From positions 1,303,277-1,367,276 of the forward strand of contig MEUD01000001.1 in the NCBI GenBank assembly GCA_001771575.1: 64,000 nt of DNA, read 5' to 3'. The position numbers and the translations under genes are program-made. Below are positions 1 through 9,017 of this stretch, piece by piece; positions within the stretch are counted from its first letter, which is position 1; every line of letters starts with the position of its first letter. The notes beneath the pieces are model-generated. The model did no database searches. It was not told the origin of the DNA and saw only the letters and a program-made list of their open reading frames with translations. The DNA comes from a candidate division WOR-1 bacterium RIFOXYB2_FULL_45_9. Lineage in GTDB: Bacteria; Margulisbacteria; WOR-1; O2-12-FULL-45-9; XYB2-FULL-48-7.

Positions 1-831
1 CTTGTGGCTGTCCGGCTGGATCCGCCCGGCGATCGTTTTACGGATGGCGTTCGGCTGTTCGTGGATCTCTTTAAGCATGAAATGGGCGTAGCCCCCTTTT
101 TCCGCCGATTCCGGGTCCCAGGAGATCAGGTCGATCTCTTTAGCGATCTCTTTACCTTTCAGGTCAAAGACCTTGACCCCGCCCGGGGTCATTACGGCCA
201 ATTCACCGTTCTCCAGATAAATGACCCGGCTGGTATATTTAAGCATGGCCGGGATGTCGGAGGAGAGAAAGAGTTCGTTCTCTCCCAGGCCGATGATGAG
301 CGGACTGCCGGAGCGGGCGACGACGATCTTTTTTGGGTCGGACTTGGAAATGACCGCCATGGCGTAAGTGCCGCGGACCGTTTCGATCGTTTTGCGGACG
401 GCGGACAGAAGATCCCCCTGATAATTTTCTTCGATCAGGTGGGCCAGGACCTCGGTGTCGGTTGAGGAGAGGAAGCGATGGCCCCGGCCGCTAAGCTGGA
501 TTTTTAGCTCCTGGTAATTTTCGATGATCCCGTTATGAACGACCGCCAGCTCTGATTTGCAGTCTTGATGGGGGTGAGAATTCTCGTCGGATGGCTGGCC
601 GTGGGTCGCCCACCTAGTGTGGCCGATGCCGATCTTTCCGGTCAGCGGCTTTTGGGCCAGCTTGTCTTCAAGAAAAGATATTTTGCCGACGCATTTGCTG
701 AGCTGGATCTTCCCGCCTTTGATGGTCGCGACGCCGGCGGAATCGTAACCGCGGTATTCAAGCTTTTTCAATCCTTCGATCAGGAAGGGGAGGGCCTCTT
801 TACGACCGATGTAGCCAAAAATTCCGCACAT
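1..831 (-). CDS. glmS: Glutamine-fructose-6-phosphate aminotransferase, N-terminal part (runs off the window)
   Basis: This gene is absent from the ORF track because its stop lies outside the window; I read it from the minus strand. It begins MCGIFGYIG, with Cys2 as the N-terminal nucleophile of the class II glutamine amidotransferase domain. GlmS family motifs follow, including EYRGYDSAG, GHTRWATHG and HNGIIENY. All 277 codons to the window edge are open. The enzyme makes glucosamine-6-phosphate from fructose-6-phosphate and glutamine, the first step to UDP-GlcNAc. Only the glutaminase domain and the start of the isomerase part are present here. It lies 26 nt downstream of the solute-binding protein gene on the same strand, so co-transcription is possible. 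glmM and a GlmU-type gene also occur in this window. Confidence 0.95.
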   Translation of the reverse strand, partial: MCGIFGYIGRKEALPFLIEGLKKLEYRGYDSAGVATIKGGKIQLSKCVGKISFLEDKLAQKPLTGKIGIGHTRWATHGQPSDENSHPHQDCKSELAVVHNGIIENYQELKIQLSGRGHRFLSSTDTEVLAHLIEENYQGDLLSAVRKTIETVRGTYAMAVISKSDPKKIVVARSGSPLIIGLGENELFLSSDIPAMLKYTSRVIYLENGELAVMTPGGVKVFDLKGKEIAKEIDLISWDPESAEKGGYAHFMLKEIHEQPNAIRKTIAGRIQPDSHK

Positions 832-857
832 AACCCTATACCTTTCCAGCCGATCAG

Positions 858-2201
858 CTATTGATGCTGGTTTAAGATCGCTTCAACTTCTTTTTTGGCC
901 AGTTTTAACTGCTGTTTGATCCTGGCCGGGTCATAGTTATTGTCCGAGGTTGCCTGGTCCCACATTATTCCTAAGCGTCTGGTCAGGATCGGCTCCAGCA
1001 GACCCCAGGCGGGGATCGCCGGGTAGGTTTTGCCGTAGAAGACCGCTTCTTTAAAGACCTTAAGCTTTGGATCATTGGAAAAGAACGGGTCCTTGAAAGC
1101 TTCGACCCTGGCCGGGAGAAAGCCGGTGACCTTGGCGTATTCCACCTGCGGCTTTAGCGAGGTCAGGTATTGGATGACCTTAAGGGCGTCCGCTTTGTTC
1201 TTTCCCTGATTAAAGACCGCCAGAGAAGAGCCGCCGACAAAGGTTATGCGCCCTTTGGGTCCTTTCGGGTAGCCAATGACGGAAAAGTTCTTGGCGGCGG
1301 GCGATCCTTGGGCCCCGCCTTCGGATGCGGGGCGGGTCAAGGTCTTTACCTCGTAGGGACCGTCAAAATACATGGCACAGGCGCCGCTGTTAAAATTGGC
1401 GCTGACCTGCGCGGTGTTGAGCTCAAGGTAAGAGATAGGGACATACCCTTCTTTGACCAGGTTCATGTAGTAGGAGATCCCCTGGGCCGCGGCGTCGGAA
1501 TCAAGGACACAGGTCTTCCGGTCGGCGGAAAGGAAATCGCCGCCGGCCATCCAGATCCAGGGAGCGAGCGAATGAATGACGTTCCAGTCGTTTTTACCAG
1601 AGATCCCCAGCGGGGCCATTGGCTGGTCGTCAAAGACCAGGTCGGCTTCGTAGAGCTTCTTTAAGCCATTTTTAAAGCTGTCCCAAGTTTGAAGATCTCC
1701 CGGTTTGACCCCCGCTTTTTTAAAGGCGTCGGTCCTGACAAACAGGGCTCGGGCGTCGACAAACCAGGGAATAGCGTTGACCTGGCCGGACTTTTCGATC
1801 CCAACAGTTTGCCAAGCGACGGGAACAAAAGCTTTAGATCCCCCAAACGAGGAGATTGCTTCCCTGGAGAATGTTTCCAGCGCCCCCATCTTGGCGATGG
1901 CGGAGGTCCAGGTTGAACCAAGCTGTACCATGTCGGGAACATCCCCGGAGGTCGCGGCGGTGGTGATCTTGCTCCAGGCCGCTCCCCAATCGACCGAAGT
2001 TATCTTGACCCTGATGCCGGTCTTTTTTTCGAACGGGACCAGCAGGGTCTCAATATCGGCGACCGGGCTCAAAGAGTTCGGCATGACCCAAAATTCGACA
2101 ACCCGCTCACTGCTGGAGGTTGTGTTTGATGGGGCGCAGCTTAAACTAAGAGAGCCGACGAAAACGAGAGCTAACAAGAGAAACGTAACGCGAAGTTTCA
2201 T
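858..2201 (-). CDS. ABC transporter extracellular solute-binding lipoprotein (family 1, probably sugar)
   Basis: This is a 447-residue protein with a lipoprotein signal peptide: a hydrophobic stretch after MKLR and a lipobox ending SLSC at Cys22. The body has the family 1 solute-binding layout, with an early FEKKTG segment, a WGAAWSKI segment and a hinge-type GDVPDMVQLGSTW stretch. Such proteins hand sugars or other polyols to an ABC permease; no permease or ATPase gene is adjacent, so the substrate is not known. The start has a Shine-Dalgarno (AAAGGGG, 6 nt upstream). A promoter lies about 47 nt upstream. glmS follows on the same strand, which may point to an amino-sugar or hexose substrate, but that is inference. 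Confidence 0.88.
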   Translation of the reverse strand: MKLRVTFLLLALVFVGSLSLSCAPSNTTSSSERVVEFWVMPNSLSPVADIETLLVPFEKKTGIRVKITSVDWGAAWSKITTAATSGDVPDMVQLGSTWTSAIAKMGALETFSREAISSFGGSKAFVPVAWQTVGIEKSGQVNAIPWFVDARALFVRTDAFKKAGVKPGDLQTWDSFKNGLKKLYEADLVFDDQPMAPLGISGKNDWNVIHSLAPWIWMAGGDFLSADRKTCVLDSDAAAQGISYYMNLVKEGYVPISYLELNTAQVSANFNSGACAMYFDGPYEVKTLTRPASEGGAQGSPAAKNFSVIGYPKGPKGRITFVGGSSLAVFNQGKNKADALKVIQYLTSLKPQVEYAKVTGFLPARVEAFKDPFFSNDPKLKVFKEAVFYGKTYPAIPAWGLLEPILTRRLGIMWDQATSDNNYDPARIKQQLKLAKKEVEAILNQHQ

Positions 2202-2247
2202 TGTTTACCCCTTTCTGTAATAGAGAATCCAAGCGGAATAACAGTTC

Positions 2248-2276
2248 ATTGTACAGGAATAGACCGTTAAATTCAA
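2248..2276 (-). promoter_or_regulatory. Promoter of the solute-binding protein gene
   Basis: On the minus strand TTGAAT is followed by a 17-nt spacer and TACAAT. The predicted transcript has about 40 nt of leader containing the AAAGGGG ribosome site, so this is a conventional leadered promoter. Confidence 0.65.
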
Positions 2277-2311
2277 CGAGCCGCCAAATATCTTTCGGAG
2301 GATGGCCCGGT

Positions 2312-2426
2312 TAATTTCAGTTTGAGTGAAATTATCCGCTGAACTTGCCGATATATATATGGAAGCGAAGACATACCTTTTCACTTCTGTCGAGATAAAA
2401 GAGGGCCAGCCTGTTGGCCCTTTTTT
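2312..2426 (+). other. Structured intergenic region ending in a terminator (candidate small RNA or leader)
   Basis: Between the divergent solute-binding protein and rlmN genes lies a perfect 8-bp inverted repeat (TAATTTCA, 7-nt loop, TGAAATTA; 2312-2334). A second 8-bp near-repeat (GAAGCGAA with TTCACTTC) comes next, and then the intrinsic terminator at 2403-2426. A GCCGATAT box at 2347-2354 with GAAATTAT 11 nt upstream resembles a sigma-28 promoter (7/8 and 5/8 matches to the consensus). No open reading frame fills the region. A short RNA from about 2362 to 2426 is one reading; I do not recognise a known RNA family. Confidence 0.3.
2403..2426 (+). terminator. Intrinsic terminator upstream of rlmN
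   Basis: GGGCCA and TGGCCC form a perfect 6-bp stem around a 6-nt loop, followed directly by six T. It lies before the rlmN promoter, so it ends something transcribed from the intergenic region rather than a known upstream gene. Confidence 0.65.
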
Positions 2427-2436
2427 ATTGCCCGCG

Positions 2437-2445
2437 TGTTACAAT
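2437..2445 (+). promoter_or_regulatory. Extended -10 promoter of rlmN, leaderless arrangement
   Basis: TGTTACAAT is an extended -10 (TGn plus TACAAT). It ends 7 nt before ATG 2453, so transcription would begin at or next to that start codon. No -35 hexamer stands out. This decides the choice of 2453 over the earlier in-frame ATG at 2444, which overlaps the -10. Confidence 0.5.
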
Positions 2446-2452
2446 GAATTAT

Positions 2453-3484
2453 ATGGAAGATTTAAGAAGTAAAAACTTTGAAGAGATAGTGGAAATCGGC
2501 AATAAGTTCGGGCTGGCCCCGTTCAAGGCGCGCGAGCTGTACCGCTCGATTCATGGCAAAGGGAAAGAGAGCCTTTCCGAGATCACCACTCTTCAGCTGG
2601 GTGAACGGTCAAAGCTGGCAAAGCAATTTGAGATCGAGACCCCCAAGCCGCTCCAGATCAAAAAGGGGAACAGGACGATCAAGGCCGCCTTCGAACTGAA
2701 GGATGGCAAAATAGTTGAAGCGGTGTTGATGGAATACGAAGAAGAGCGAAAGACCGTTTGCGTCTCTTCCCAGGCGGGATGTCCGATCGGCTGTTTATTT
2801 TGCGCTACCGGCCGGGGGGGCTTTCGCCGGAACCTGACCCCGGGCGAGATCGTTTCACAGGTCTACTTTTTTGCCAAAATGCACCAGATAACAAACCTCG
2901 TTTTTATGGGGATGGGAGAACCCTTTCTTAACTACAATAATGTGCTGTCTGCCGCTAAAAATCTAAACAACGACCTTGGTCTCAACATTGCCGCCCGCAA
3001 GATCGTTCTTTCGACAATTGGTATACCGGCCGGGATCAATCGCCTGGCCAGGGAACCAGGACAATATCGTCTCGCCTGGTCGCTGGTCTCTCCTTTTGAC
3101 CGCGACCGCCGCCAGCTCGTTCCTTACCGCAGTCTTCCTTCGATTCCCAACGTTGTGGAGGCGATCGGCGATTATCAGGCAAAGACCAACCGGCGGATAA
3201 CCATTGAATACGTCGTCTTGAGGGGAATAAATGATCGGATGAAAGACATCAAAGAGATCATCGCGATCAGCCGGCACCTTGACTGCCATATCAATTTAAT
3301 CCCCTACAATGAAACGATCCCCGGTAAATTTGAGAACGGAAACATTGAAAAGATGTACTCCGAGTTGAGGAATGTACATTTAAAGGTGACCGTGAGGCAG
3401 AGCTTGGGAGGGGATGTCCAGGGGGCTTGCGGGCAATTATCGGCTAAGCTTTGCGGAACAGAGTCCCGACCGCCGCGCCGTTAG
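2453..3484 (+). CDS. rlmN: 23S rRNA/tRNA adenine-C2 methyltransferase (dual-specificity RlmN)
   Basis: This radical SAM methyltransferase modifies A2503 of 23S rRNA and A37 of some tRNAs. From ATG 2453 it is 343 residues, a normal length for the family. The 4Fe-4S-binding CxxxCxxC is visible at Cys110/114/117 (CPIGCLFC), followed by GMGEP in the SAM site. The C-terminal GGDVQGACGQL carries the conserved methyl-carrying cysteine. The ORF track start at 2414 would run through the terminator, so I reject it. The 3' end overlaps convergent proB by 41 nt. Confidence 0.93.
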   Translation: MEDLRSKNFEEIVEIGNKFGLAPFKARELYRSIHGKGKESLSEITTLQLGERSKLAKQFEIETPKPLQIKKGNRTIKAAFELKDGKIVEAVLMEYEEERKTVCVSSQAGCPIGCLFCATGRGGFRRNLTPGEIVSQVYFFAKMHQITNLVFMGMGEPFLNYNNVLSAAKNLNNDLGLNIAARKIVLSTIGIPAGINRLAREPGQYRLAWSLVSPFDRDRRQLVPYRSLPSIPNVVEAIGDYQAKTNRRITIEYVVLRGINDRMKDIKEIIAISRHLDCHINLIPYNETIPGKFENGNIEKMYSELRNVHLKVTVRQSLGGDVQGACGQLSAKLCGTESRPPRR

Positions 3485-4211
3485 CCGCTTGTTTTAAAGC
3501 GTTGATTTTTCGTCCGCTGATGATTGCCATCTCTATCCCGGATTTTAAGCAGATCGCGGCCGCTTGCAGTTTAGTGATCATTCCGCCGGTCCCGACCAGG
3601 GTCTTGGGACTGCCGGCCGCCATTTTTACCTCGGCGGTCAGCTTGTTGATTTCCGGGACGATTACCGAACCCCCCTGCTTATCTTTCATGTAAAAACCAG
3701 CCACATCGGTTAACAGACAAAGCAGGTCGGCCCCGATCATCCTTGCTGTTAGGGCGGCCAAATTGTCATTGTCGCCAAATTTAATTTCATCGATCGAGAC
3801 GGTGTCGTTCTCGTTAACGATCGGGACGACATTTTCCGCCAGCAATGTTTGCAGACAATGGCGGGAGTTTTGGTATCTTTTCCGGTCAACGATGGCGTCC
3901 CGGGTCAGCAGGATCTGGGCCACGGTAATGCCATGTTTTTCAAAGGCTTTTTCGTACTGCCGCATAAGACGGGATTGGCCGACGGCCGCGGCCGCTTGTT
4001 TTTCCGGAATGGACTTTGGCTTGCCCAAATTTAGTTTTTCCAGGCCGGCCACAATCGCGCCGGAAGTCACGATCACCGCCTTTTTGCCTTGTTTAAGGAG
4101 CGAGGCGGTTTCCGAGACGATCCGTTTTAGGTTGCGGTGGTCAAGCTTGCCTTCGGGTGTGGTGAGAGTGCTGGAGCCGATCTTGATAACTATCAGATCG
4201 TAGGTGGCCAT
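3444..4211 (-). CDS. proB: Glutamate 5-kinase, short form without PUA domain
   Basis: The protein phosphorylates glutamate in the first step of proline synthesis. It is 255 residues of amino-acid-kinase fold: it opens LIVIKIGSSTLT, has VTSGAIVAGLEKL, VPIVNENDTV and GDNDNLAALTA, and a GTGGMITKLQAA segment. It ends after the kinase domain, so the roughly 100-residue PUA domain of the E. coli type is absent; such short forms are known. It is last in a run after rplU and rpmA, the usual neighbourhood, but obgE, which often sits there, is missing. proA is not in the window. Its 3' end overlaps rlmN on the opposite strand. Confidence 0.93.
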   Translation of the reverse strand: MATYDLIVIKIGSSTLTTPEGKLDHRNLKRIVSETASLLKQGKKAVIVTSGAIVAGLEKLNLGKPKSIPEKQAAAAVGQSRLMRQYEKAFEKHGITVAQILLTRDAIVDRKRYQNSRHCLQTLLAENVVPIVNENDTVSIDEIKFGDNDNLAALTARMIGADLLCLLTDVAGFYMKDKQGGSVIVPEINKLTAEVKMAAGSPKTLVGTGGMITKLQAAAICLKSGIEMAIISGRKINALKQAANGAAVGTLFRKA

Positions 4212-4457
4212 TTAGGCTTGAGGGACGATGCTGACCCTCTTGCCGGATTCAAAAACGACTTTGCCGGTGACCTTGGCGAAGAGGGTGAAGTCGGAGCCGA
4301 TGCCGACGTTGGTTCCCGGATAGAATCTGCTACCATGCTGGCGGACAATGATGCTCCCGGCGGAAATGATCTGACTGCCAAAGGATTTTATCCCAAGGCG
4401 CTGGCCTTTAGAATCTCTGCCGTTCCTGGACGCGCCGCCCGCTTTCTTATGCGCCAT
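4212..4457 (-). CDS. rpmA: 50S ribosomal protein L27
   Basis: This is an 81-residue L27 beginning [16 protein letters not shown], with no cleavable N-terminal extension. The conserved [21 protein letters not shown] segment is complete. L27 reaches the peptidyl-transferase centre of the large subunit. The ORF track extends it upstream by 39 codons within rplU; the family N-terminus sets the start at 4457, giving an 11-nt overlap with the rplU stop. The proB start follows immediately after its stop. Confidence 0.97.
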   Translation of the reverse strand: MAHKKAGGASRNGRDSKGQRLGIKSFGSQIISAGSIIVRQHGSRFYPGTNVGIGSDFTLFAKVTGKVVFESGKRVSIVPQA

Positions 4458-4758
4458 GTTTGATCTCCTCGACTTGTATTCTGGTGAAAGGCTGTCTGTG
4501 CCCGATGGTCCGGTGGTAGTTGGTCTTCCGTTTATACTTGAAAGTGGTGACCTTATCGTCCTTGCCGGTCCCAATGACTTTGGCCAATACCTCCGCCCCT
4601 TTAACGTGCGGGGTTCCGATGGCTACTTTATCCCCATCGACGACCAGCAAGACCTCTTTGAAGGTGACCTGGTTCTGGTTATCGATCAGTTCGATTTCCA
4701 TAATATCGCCTTGGGTCACCTTATATTGTTTGCCACCAGTTTGAATTACAGCGTACAT
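4447..4758 (-). CDS. rplU: 50S ribosomal protein L21
   Basis: This is a 103-residue L21 that starts [14 protein letters not shown] and contains [24 protein letters not shown] near the end, both diagnostic. It binds 23S rRNA in the large subunit. A promoter embedded in the end of the preceding DUF2344 gene places the transcript start about 2-3 nt before the ATG. The L21 gene and rpmA overlap by 11 nt and must be translated from the same mRNA. Confidence 0.97.
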   Translation of the reverse strand: MYAVIQTGGKQYKVTQGDIMEIELIDNQNQVTFKEVLLVVDGDKVAIGTPHVKGAEVLAKVIGTGKDDKVTTFKYKRKTNYHRTIGHRQPFTRIQVEEIKHGA

Positions 4759-4767
4759 AACCTTGTT

Positions 4768-4797
4768 ATTATAGCAGATTCGCCCCGATCACCGCAA
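4768..4797 (-). promoter_or_regulatory. rplU promoter, nearly leaderless
   Basis: TTGCGG, an 18-nt spacer and TATAAT (preceded by TGC, an extended -10) lie on the minus strand. The -10 ends 9 nt before the rplU ATG and overlaps the stop codon of the DUF2344 gene. This lets the two ribosomal protein genes be expressed apart from the upstream radical SAM genes. Confidence 0.6.
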
Positions 4798-5065
4798 GTC
4801 CCTTTGGGAGCTGGTGGTTCAGGCGGGCCATAACCTCACTGGGGGAGAGTGGGAGGGCTAATAAAAGTTCGGCCGTTTCTCCGGAAGAGGTCGCGCCGAC
4901 TTTAAGGGCCTGGCCCCAGGAAATTTTCATCCGGGGATTAAAGCCTTGCGAATAAGCGATTGGGATCTCCGCCCGGCGGATCGCCCGGCCGAAGGCCCTG
5001 ATCAAATCGCGATGCGAGATGAACTTTACTTCTTCGCCTTTTATGTATTTAATTTGTACTCGCAA
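4769..5065 (-). CDS. DUF2344 (TIGR03936-type) radical-SAM-linked protein, short
   Basis: The protein begins MRVQIKYIKGEEVKFISHRDLIRAFGRAIRRAEIP, the hallmark of the DUF2344 family that is found beside or fused to TIGR03960 radical SAM proteins. At 98 residues it is about half the usual length, so the C-terminal half is missing. It overlaps the end of the radical SAM gene by 17 nt, which supports a joint function. The biochemical role of the family is not established to my knowledge. RNase E/G, often found between this gene and rplU, is absent. Confidence 0.8.
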   Translation of the reverse strand: MRVQIKYIKGEEVKFISHRDLIRAFGRAIRRAEIPIAYSQGFNPRMKISWGQALKVGATSSGETAELLLALPLSPSEVMARLNHQLPKGLAVIGANLL

Positions 5066-6698
5066 TTAACTGCTCCTTGGATACCCCGGAGTCGATATAA
5101 TCCCAGGGAAGGGGTTCGTCTTTGCTTCGCTGGCGCAGGTAGTCGGTTGGGTCGATCCCGCAGTCGGCAAAGGCTTTGAGCCAGCGGTCAAAATCAAAAA
5201 ATTCCGACCAGGCGTCGAGCCGCGCTCCCAGCTCCCACGCCTTTTCGATGACCGGCAGGAGCCTGGCGTCCCCCCGGGAAAAGACCCCTTCCAAAAACGA
5301 CGCTTCCGCCTGGTGCCAGCGGACGTCTATGAACTTTTGGCGAATGCTTTCCTTAATTAAACGCTGTTTTTGCAGGGTTTCATTGATCGTGATCTGCCTC
5401 TCCCACTGGAAAGGGGTATGCGGCTTAGGGATAAAAGTTGATAAATTGACCGTGACCCTGACCCGGCGGGTATGACAGCGGCCTACTTCAAAGATCTTGC
5501 GGGCGAGCTGGCCGATCTCCAGCAGATCTTCTTCGGTTTCGGTCGGCAGGCCGATCATAAAGTAGAGCTTGACCGCTTCGATCCCGCTCGCGAAGACCGC
5601 CTGGACGCTTTCCATGATATTTTCCTCGGTCATTTTTTTGCCGATATAATCGCGCAGGCGCTGGCTTCCCGTTTCCGGGGCGATAGTGATACTGCTGGAG
5701 CGGACCCGGGCGACTTCGTGGGCTAATTTTACGGAAAAGGAATTGGTCCGCATCGACGGCAAAGCGATGTTTACCCTTCGTTTTTCGTTCCTGGTCGCCA
5801 GTTCTTTGGCCAGCTCCTCGATCTTGCTGTGATCACTGCTGGAAAGGGAGATCAGGGAGAGCTCTTCGTAGCCGGTCTTCTTAACGATCTCTTCAGCCTG
5901 ATCGATCAATGTTTCAAGTTTCTTTTCCCGGACCGGGCGGGTGGTCCATCCCGCCTGGCAGAATTTGCATCCCCATTTACACCCCCGCATAATCTCGATC
6001 ACCGCGCGGTCGTGGACCGGTTCGGTAAATGGGATGATCGGCTGGGTTGGGTAGGGGACTGAAGAAAGGTCCTTGATATGGCGCTTTGTTACCGTAACAC
6101 TATGTCCTGGAACAAAGACTCCTTCGATCTTGGAGAGCGCCTCGAGTTTTTCTTTGCGGGTGGTCTGCTTAGCCGCTTCAATTATTTCCACGATCGCTTC
6201 TTCCGCTTCGCCGATGACGATGAAGTCAAAGAGGTCGATGACCGGTTCCGGGTTGAACAGGCTTGGCCCGCCGGCAAAGATCAGCGGATCGGTCTCTTCC
6301 CGTTCGGTCCGATGGAGCGGGATCCGGCCAAGTTTGAGCATATTAACGACATTGGTGTAGTTCAGCTCGTAACCGAGGCTAAACCCGATCAGGTTGAATT
6401 CATTGAGCGGTTTCCAGGATTCCAGAGTAAAGAGCGGCAATCTGTTGGCTGTTAAAGCCGCTTCCATGTCTCCCCAGGGAGCGAATACCCGTTCAGCGAT
6501 GACGTCGGCCCTGGCATTAAGAATATGATAGAGGATCTGGACCGCCAGGTTAGACATTCCTATCTCGTAGAGGTCAGGGTAAGCGATGGCAACTTTCAGC
6601 TGGTCATGCCATTCTTTGTGAACGGCGTTGATCTCGTTGCCGATATAACGGGATGGCCTCAAAACTGTGGGGAGAATGGCTTCAATTAATTCGCGCAT
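5049..6698 (-). CDS. TIGR03960-family radical SAM protein
   Basis: The protein has 549 residues. An N-terminal B12-binding-like domain (AYPDLYEIGMSNLAVQILYHILN) is followed by a radical SAM core with the cluster motif CKWGCKFC in EIMRGCKWGCKFCQAG. AGGPSLFNPEPV and IAPETGSQRLR are also typical of this family. Its substrate is unknown. The start codon lies directly after the leuS stop (6699), and the gene overlaps the DUF2344 partner downstream, so the trio is probably co-transcribed from the leuS promoter. Family members are regularly encoded next to rplU-rpmA, as here. Confidence 0.85.
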   Translation of the reverse strand: MRELIEAILPTVLRPSRYIGNEINAVHKEWHDQLKVAIAYPDLYEIGMSNLAVQILYHILNARADVIAERVFAPWGDMEAALTANRLPLFTLESWKPLNEFNLIGFSLGYELNYTNVVNMLKLGRIPLHRTEREETDPLIFAGGPSLFNPEPVIDLFDFIVIGEAEEAIVEIIEAAKQTTRKEKLEALSKIEGVFVPGHSVTVTKRHIKDLSSVPYPTQPIIPFTEPVHDRAVIEIMRGCKWGCKFCQAGWTTRPVREKKLETLIDQAEEIVKKTGYEELSLISLSSSDHSKIEELAKELATRNEKRRVNIALPSMRTNSFSVKLAHEVARVRSSSITIAPETGSQRLRDYIGKKMTEENIMESVQAVFASGIEAVKLYFMIGLPTETEEDLLEIGQLARKIFEVGRCHTRRVRVTVNLSTFIPKPHTPFQWERQITINETLQKQRLIKESIRQKFIDVRWHQAEASFLEGVFSRGDARLLPVIEKAWELGARLDAWSEFFDFDRWLKAFADCGIDPTDYLRQRSKDEPLPWDYIDSGVSKEQLIASTN

Positions 6699-8975
6699 CT
6701 ACTTAACCACGAGGTTTAGCATCTTGCCGGGGACGTAGATGACTTTGACGACCTGTTTCCCCTTGGTAAAAGAAGCGACTTTCTCGCTCTTGTCGGCGGC
6801 CGCCTTGACCACCGCTTCGGTCGCGTCGGCCGGGACAACGATCGCATCACGGAGTTTGCCGTTGACCTGGATCGGGATCGTCTTTTCGCTCTCTTTGACC
6901 AGTTCCGGGTCAAATTTCAGCCAAGGTTCACGGTGGATCGATTCTTTGTTCCCCAACTGCCGCCAGAGTTCCTCGGTCAGATGGGGGGCGAATGGAGAGA
7001 GGAGGAGGAGCAAGGCTTTTATCCCTTCCTGAGTCGAGCCGAGTTCGTACATTGTATTGGTTAATTCCATTAATTTAGCGATCGCCGTATTAAAAGAGAA
7101 ACGGTCGATATCTTCCGTTACCCCTTTAATTGTTTGGTGAGTTTTTTTGCTGACCTGCGGGTTAGTAGCGCCTATTTCTTTTTCAGTGATCAACCGCCAG
7201 ACCCGTCCGAGGAAACGATAACTTCCTTCAACTCCGGCATCCGACCATTCGAGCTCTTTTTCAGGCGGTGAGGCGAAGAGGATGAAAAGCCGGGCGGTAT
7301 CGGCGCCGTATTTTTCCACGATGTAGTCGGGGTCGACAACGTTGCCTTTGGATTTACTCATCTTGGCGCCGTCTTTGACGACCATCCCCTGGGTCAGGAG
7401 GTTGGTGAACGGCTCGTCGGTCGGCGCCCAGCCGGCGTCGAATAAAACCTTGGTGAAGAAGCGGGAATAGAGGAGGTGGAGGATGGCGTGTTCAATGCCG
7501 CCGATATATTGGTCAACGGGAAGCCAGCGTTTGGCTTTTTCTTTGCTGAACGGTTCCTGGCTGTTACGCGGATCGCTGTAGCGGAGGTAGTACCAGGAGG
7601 AGCAGTTGAAAGTGTCGAGCGTATCGGTCTCGCGCCGGCCCGGCCCGCCGCATTTCGGGCAGTTAGCTTCCAGAAATGATTTGGATTGAGTCAGGGGGGA
7701 GGCCCCTTCGCCGGTAAATTTTACGTCCATCGGAAGTTTGACCGGCAATTCACTTTCCGGAACAGGGACAGTGCCGCATTTATCGCAATAAATAACGGGA
7801 ATTGGCGCGCCCCAGTAACGCTGACGGGAGACCAGCCAGTCGCGGAGCTTGAAGTTTATCTTTTTAGCTCCAATATCCCCGGTATAAGGTTCTGCCTCTT
7901 TAATGGGCAAGTTGTGGGCTTTAGCAAAGTCATGATCTCTTTGGTCATGTGCTGGGACCGCCATGACCGCACCGGTGCCGTACCCCATCAGGACGTAATC
8001 GGCAAGCCAGACCGGGACCTGTTCCCCGGTCGCTGGATTGATGGCGTAGCCCCCGGTAAAAACCCCGTCTTTGCCGGTCGAAACCGCCCGTTCATGGGTG
8101 CTTTCGTGTTTAACCTTTTCGATGTAGTCGCGGACCGGTTTTTCCTGCGTCGTCCCTTTAGCTAATTCCAGCGCCAGCGGATGTTCCGGCGCCAGGACCA
8201 TGTAAGTGACACCAAACAAAGTATCAGGCCTGGTAGTATAAATTGTTAGCTGTTTGTTGTTGGTTGGAAGTTGGAAGTTAATTTCGACCCCTTCACTTTT
8301 CCCAATCCAATTCCTCTGCATTATCTTGACCGGTTCCGGCCAGCCGGTCAGTTTTTCCAAGTCGGCAAGGAGGCGGTCGGCGTAGGCGGTGATCTTAAAG
8401 AACCATTGTTCCAAGTCGCGTTGTTCAACGGTTGAATCACAGCGCCAGCATTTATCTTCTTTGACCACCTGTTCGTTGGCAAGGACCGTATCGCACTTTG
8501 GACACCAATTAACGATCGCTTTTTTTCGGTAGGCGAGCCCTTTCTGATACATTAAGAGGAAGATCCATTGGGTCCATTTGTAATATTCCTCACTGCTGGT
8601 GTTAACTTCCCGCTCCCAGTCATAGCTAATACCCAGTTTTTTGAGCTGGACGGTCATTCGCTCTATGCATTTCTCGGTCCAGGGCTTAGGGTGGGTTTGG
8701 TGTTTGATGGCGGCGTTTTCTGCCGGCATGCCAAAAGCGTCCCAGCCGATCGGGTGAAGGACGGCAAAGCCATTCATCCGCTTGAAGCGAGCGATAATAT
8801 CGCCGATGGCGTAGTTGCGGACGTGTCCCATGTGCAGGTTCCCCGAAGGGTAGGGGAACATGACCAGATCGTAAAACTTAGGCTTATCGGTCCCTTCCGG
8901 GGTTTGGTAAAGCTTGGCTTTGGTCCATTCCTCCTGCCATTTAGGTTCAAGTCGCGATGGTAAATATTCGCTCAT
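6699..8975 (-). CDS. leuS: Leucyl-tRNA synthetase
   Basis: This class I synthetase charges tRNA-Leu. It shows [16 protein letters not shown] (the HIGH motif as HMGH), a zinc-type CPKC/CWRC pair, the CP1 editing domain with TTRPDTLFG and [15 protein letters not shown], and the KMSKSKGN signature. At 758 residues it is about 50-100 shorter than most bacterial LeuRS. The shortening is visible after the editing domain: the usual leucine-specific stretch before [13 protein letters not shown] is reduced to about 20 residues. The gene has its own extended -10 promoter 7 nt before the ATG and no Shine-Dalgarno. Confidence 0.97.
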   Translation of the reverse strand: MSEYLPSRLEPKWQEEWTKAKLYQTPEGTDKPKFYDLVMFPYPSGNLHMGHVRNYAIGDIIARFKRMNGFAVLHPIGWDAFGMPAENAAIKHQTHPKPWTEKCIERMTVQLKKLGISYDWEREVNTSSEEYYKWTQWIFLLMYQKGLAYRKKAIVNWCPKCDTVLANEQVVKEDKCWRCDSTVEQRDLEQWFFKITAYADRLLADLEKLTGWPEPVKIMQRNWIGKSEGVEINFQLPTNNKQLTIYTTRPDTLFGVTYMVLAPEHPLALELAKGTTQEKPVRDYIEKVKHESTHERAVSTGKDGVFTGGYAINPATGEQVPVWLADYVLMGYGTGAVMAVPAHDQRDHDFAKAHNLPIKEAEPYTGDIGAKKINFKLRDWLVSRQRYWGAPIPVIYCDKCGTVPVPESELPVKLPMDVKFTGEGASPLTQSKSFLEANCPKCGGPGRRETDTLDTFNCSSWYYLRYSDPRNSQEPFSKEKAKRWLPVDQYIGGIEHAILHLLYSRFFTKVLFDAGWAPTDEPFTNLLTQGMVVKDGAKMSKSKGNVVDPDYIVEKYGADTARLFILFASPPEKELEWSDAGVEGSYRFLGRVWRLITEKEIGATNPQVSKKTHQTIKGVTEDIDRFSFNTAIAKLMELTNTMYELGSTQEGIKALLLLLSPFAPHLTEELWRQLGNKESIHREPWLKFDPELVKESEKTIPIQVNGKLRDAIVVPADATEAVVKAAADKSEKVASFTKGKQVVKVIYVPGKMLNLVVK

Positions 8976-8982
8976 GACCTTA

Positions 8983-8991
8983 ATTTTACCA
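8983..8991 (-). promoter_or_regulatory. leuS extended -10 promoter, leaderless arrangement
   Basis: TGGTAAAAT (TGn plus TAAAAT) on the minus strand ends 7 nt before the leuS ATG. No -35 is evident. Transcription would start at the initiator codon. Confidence 0.5.
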
Positions 8992-9017
8992 TATATTGGC
9001 AGGTTAGGAGGAGAAAT

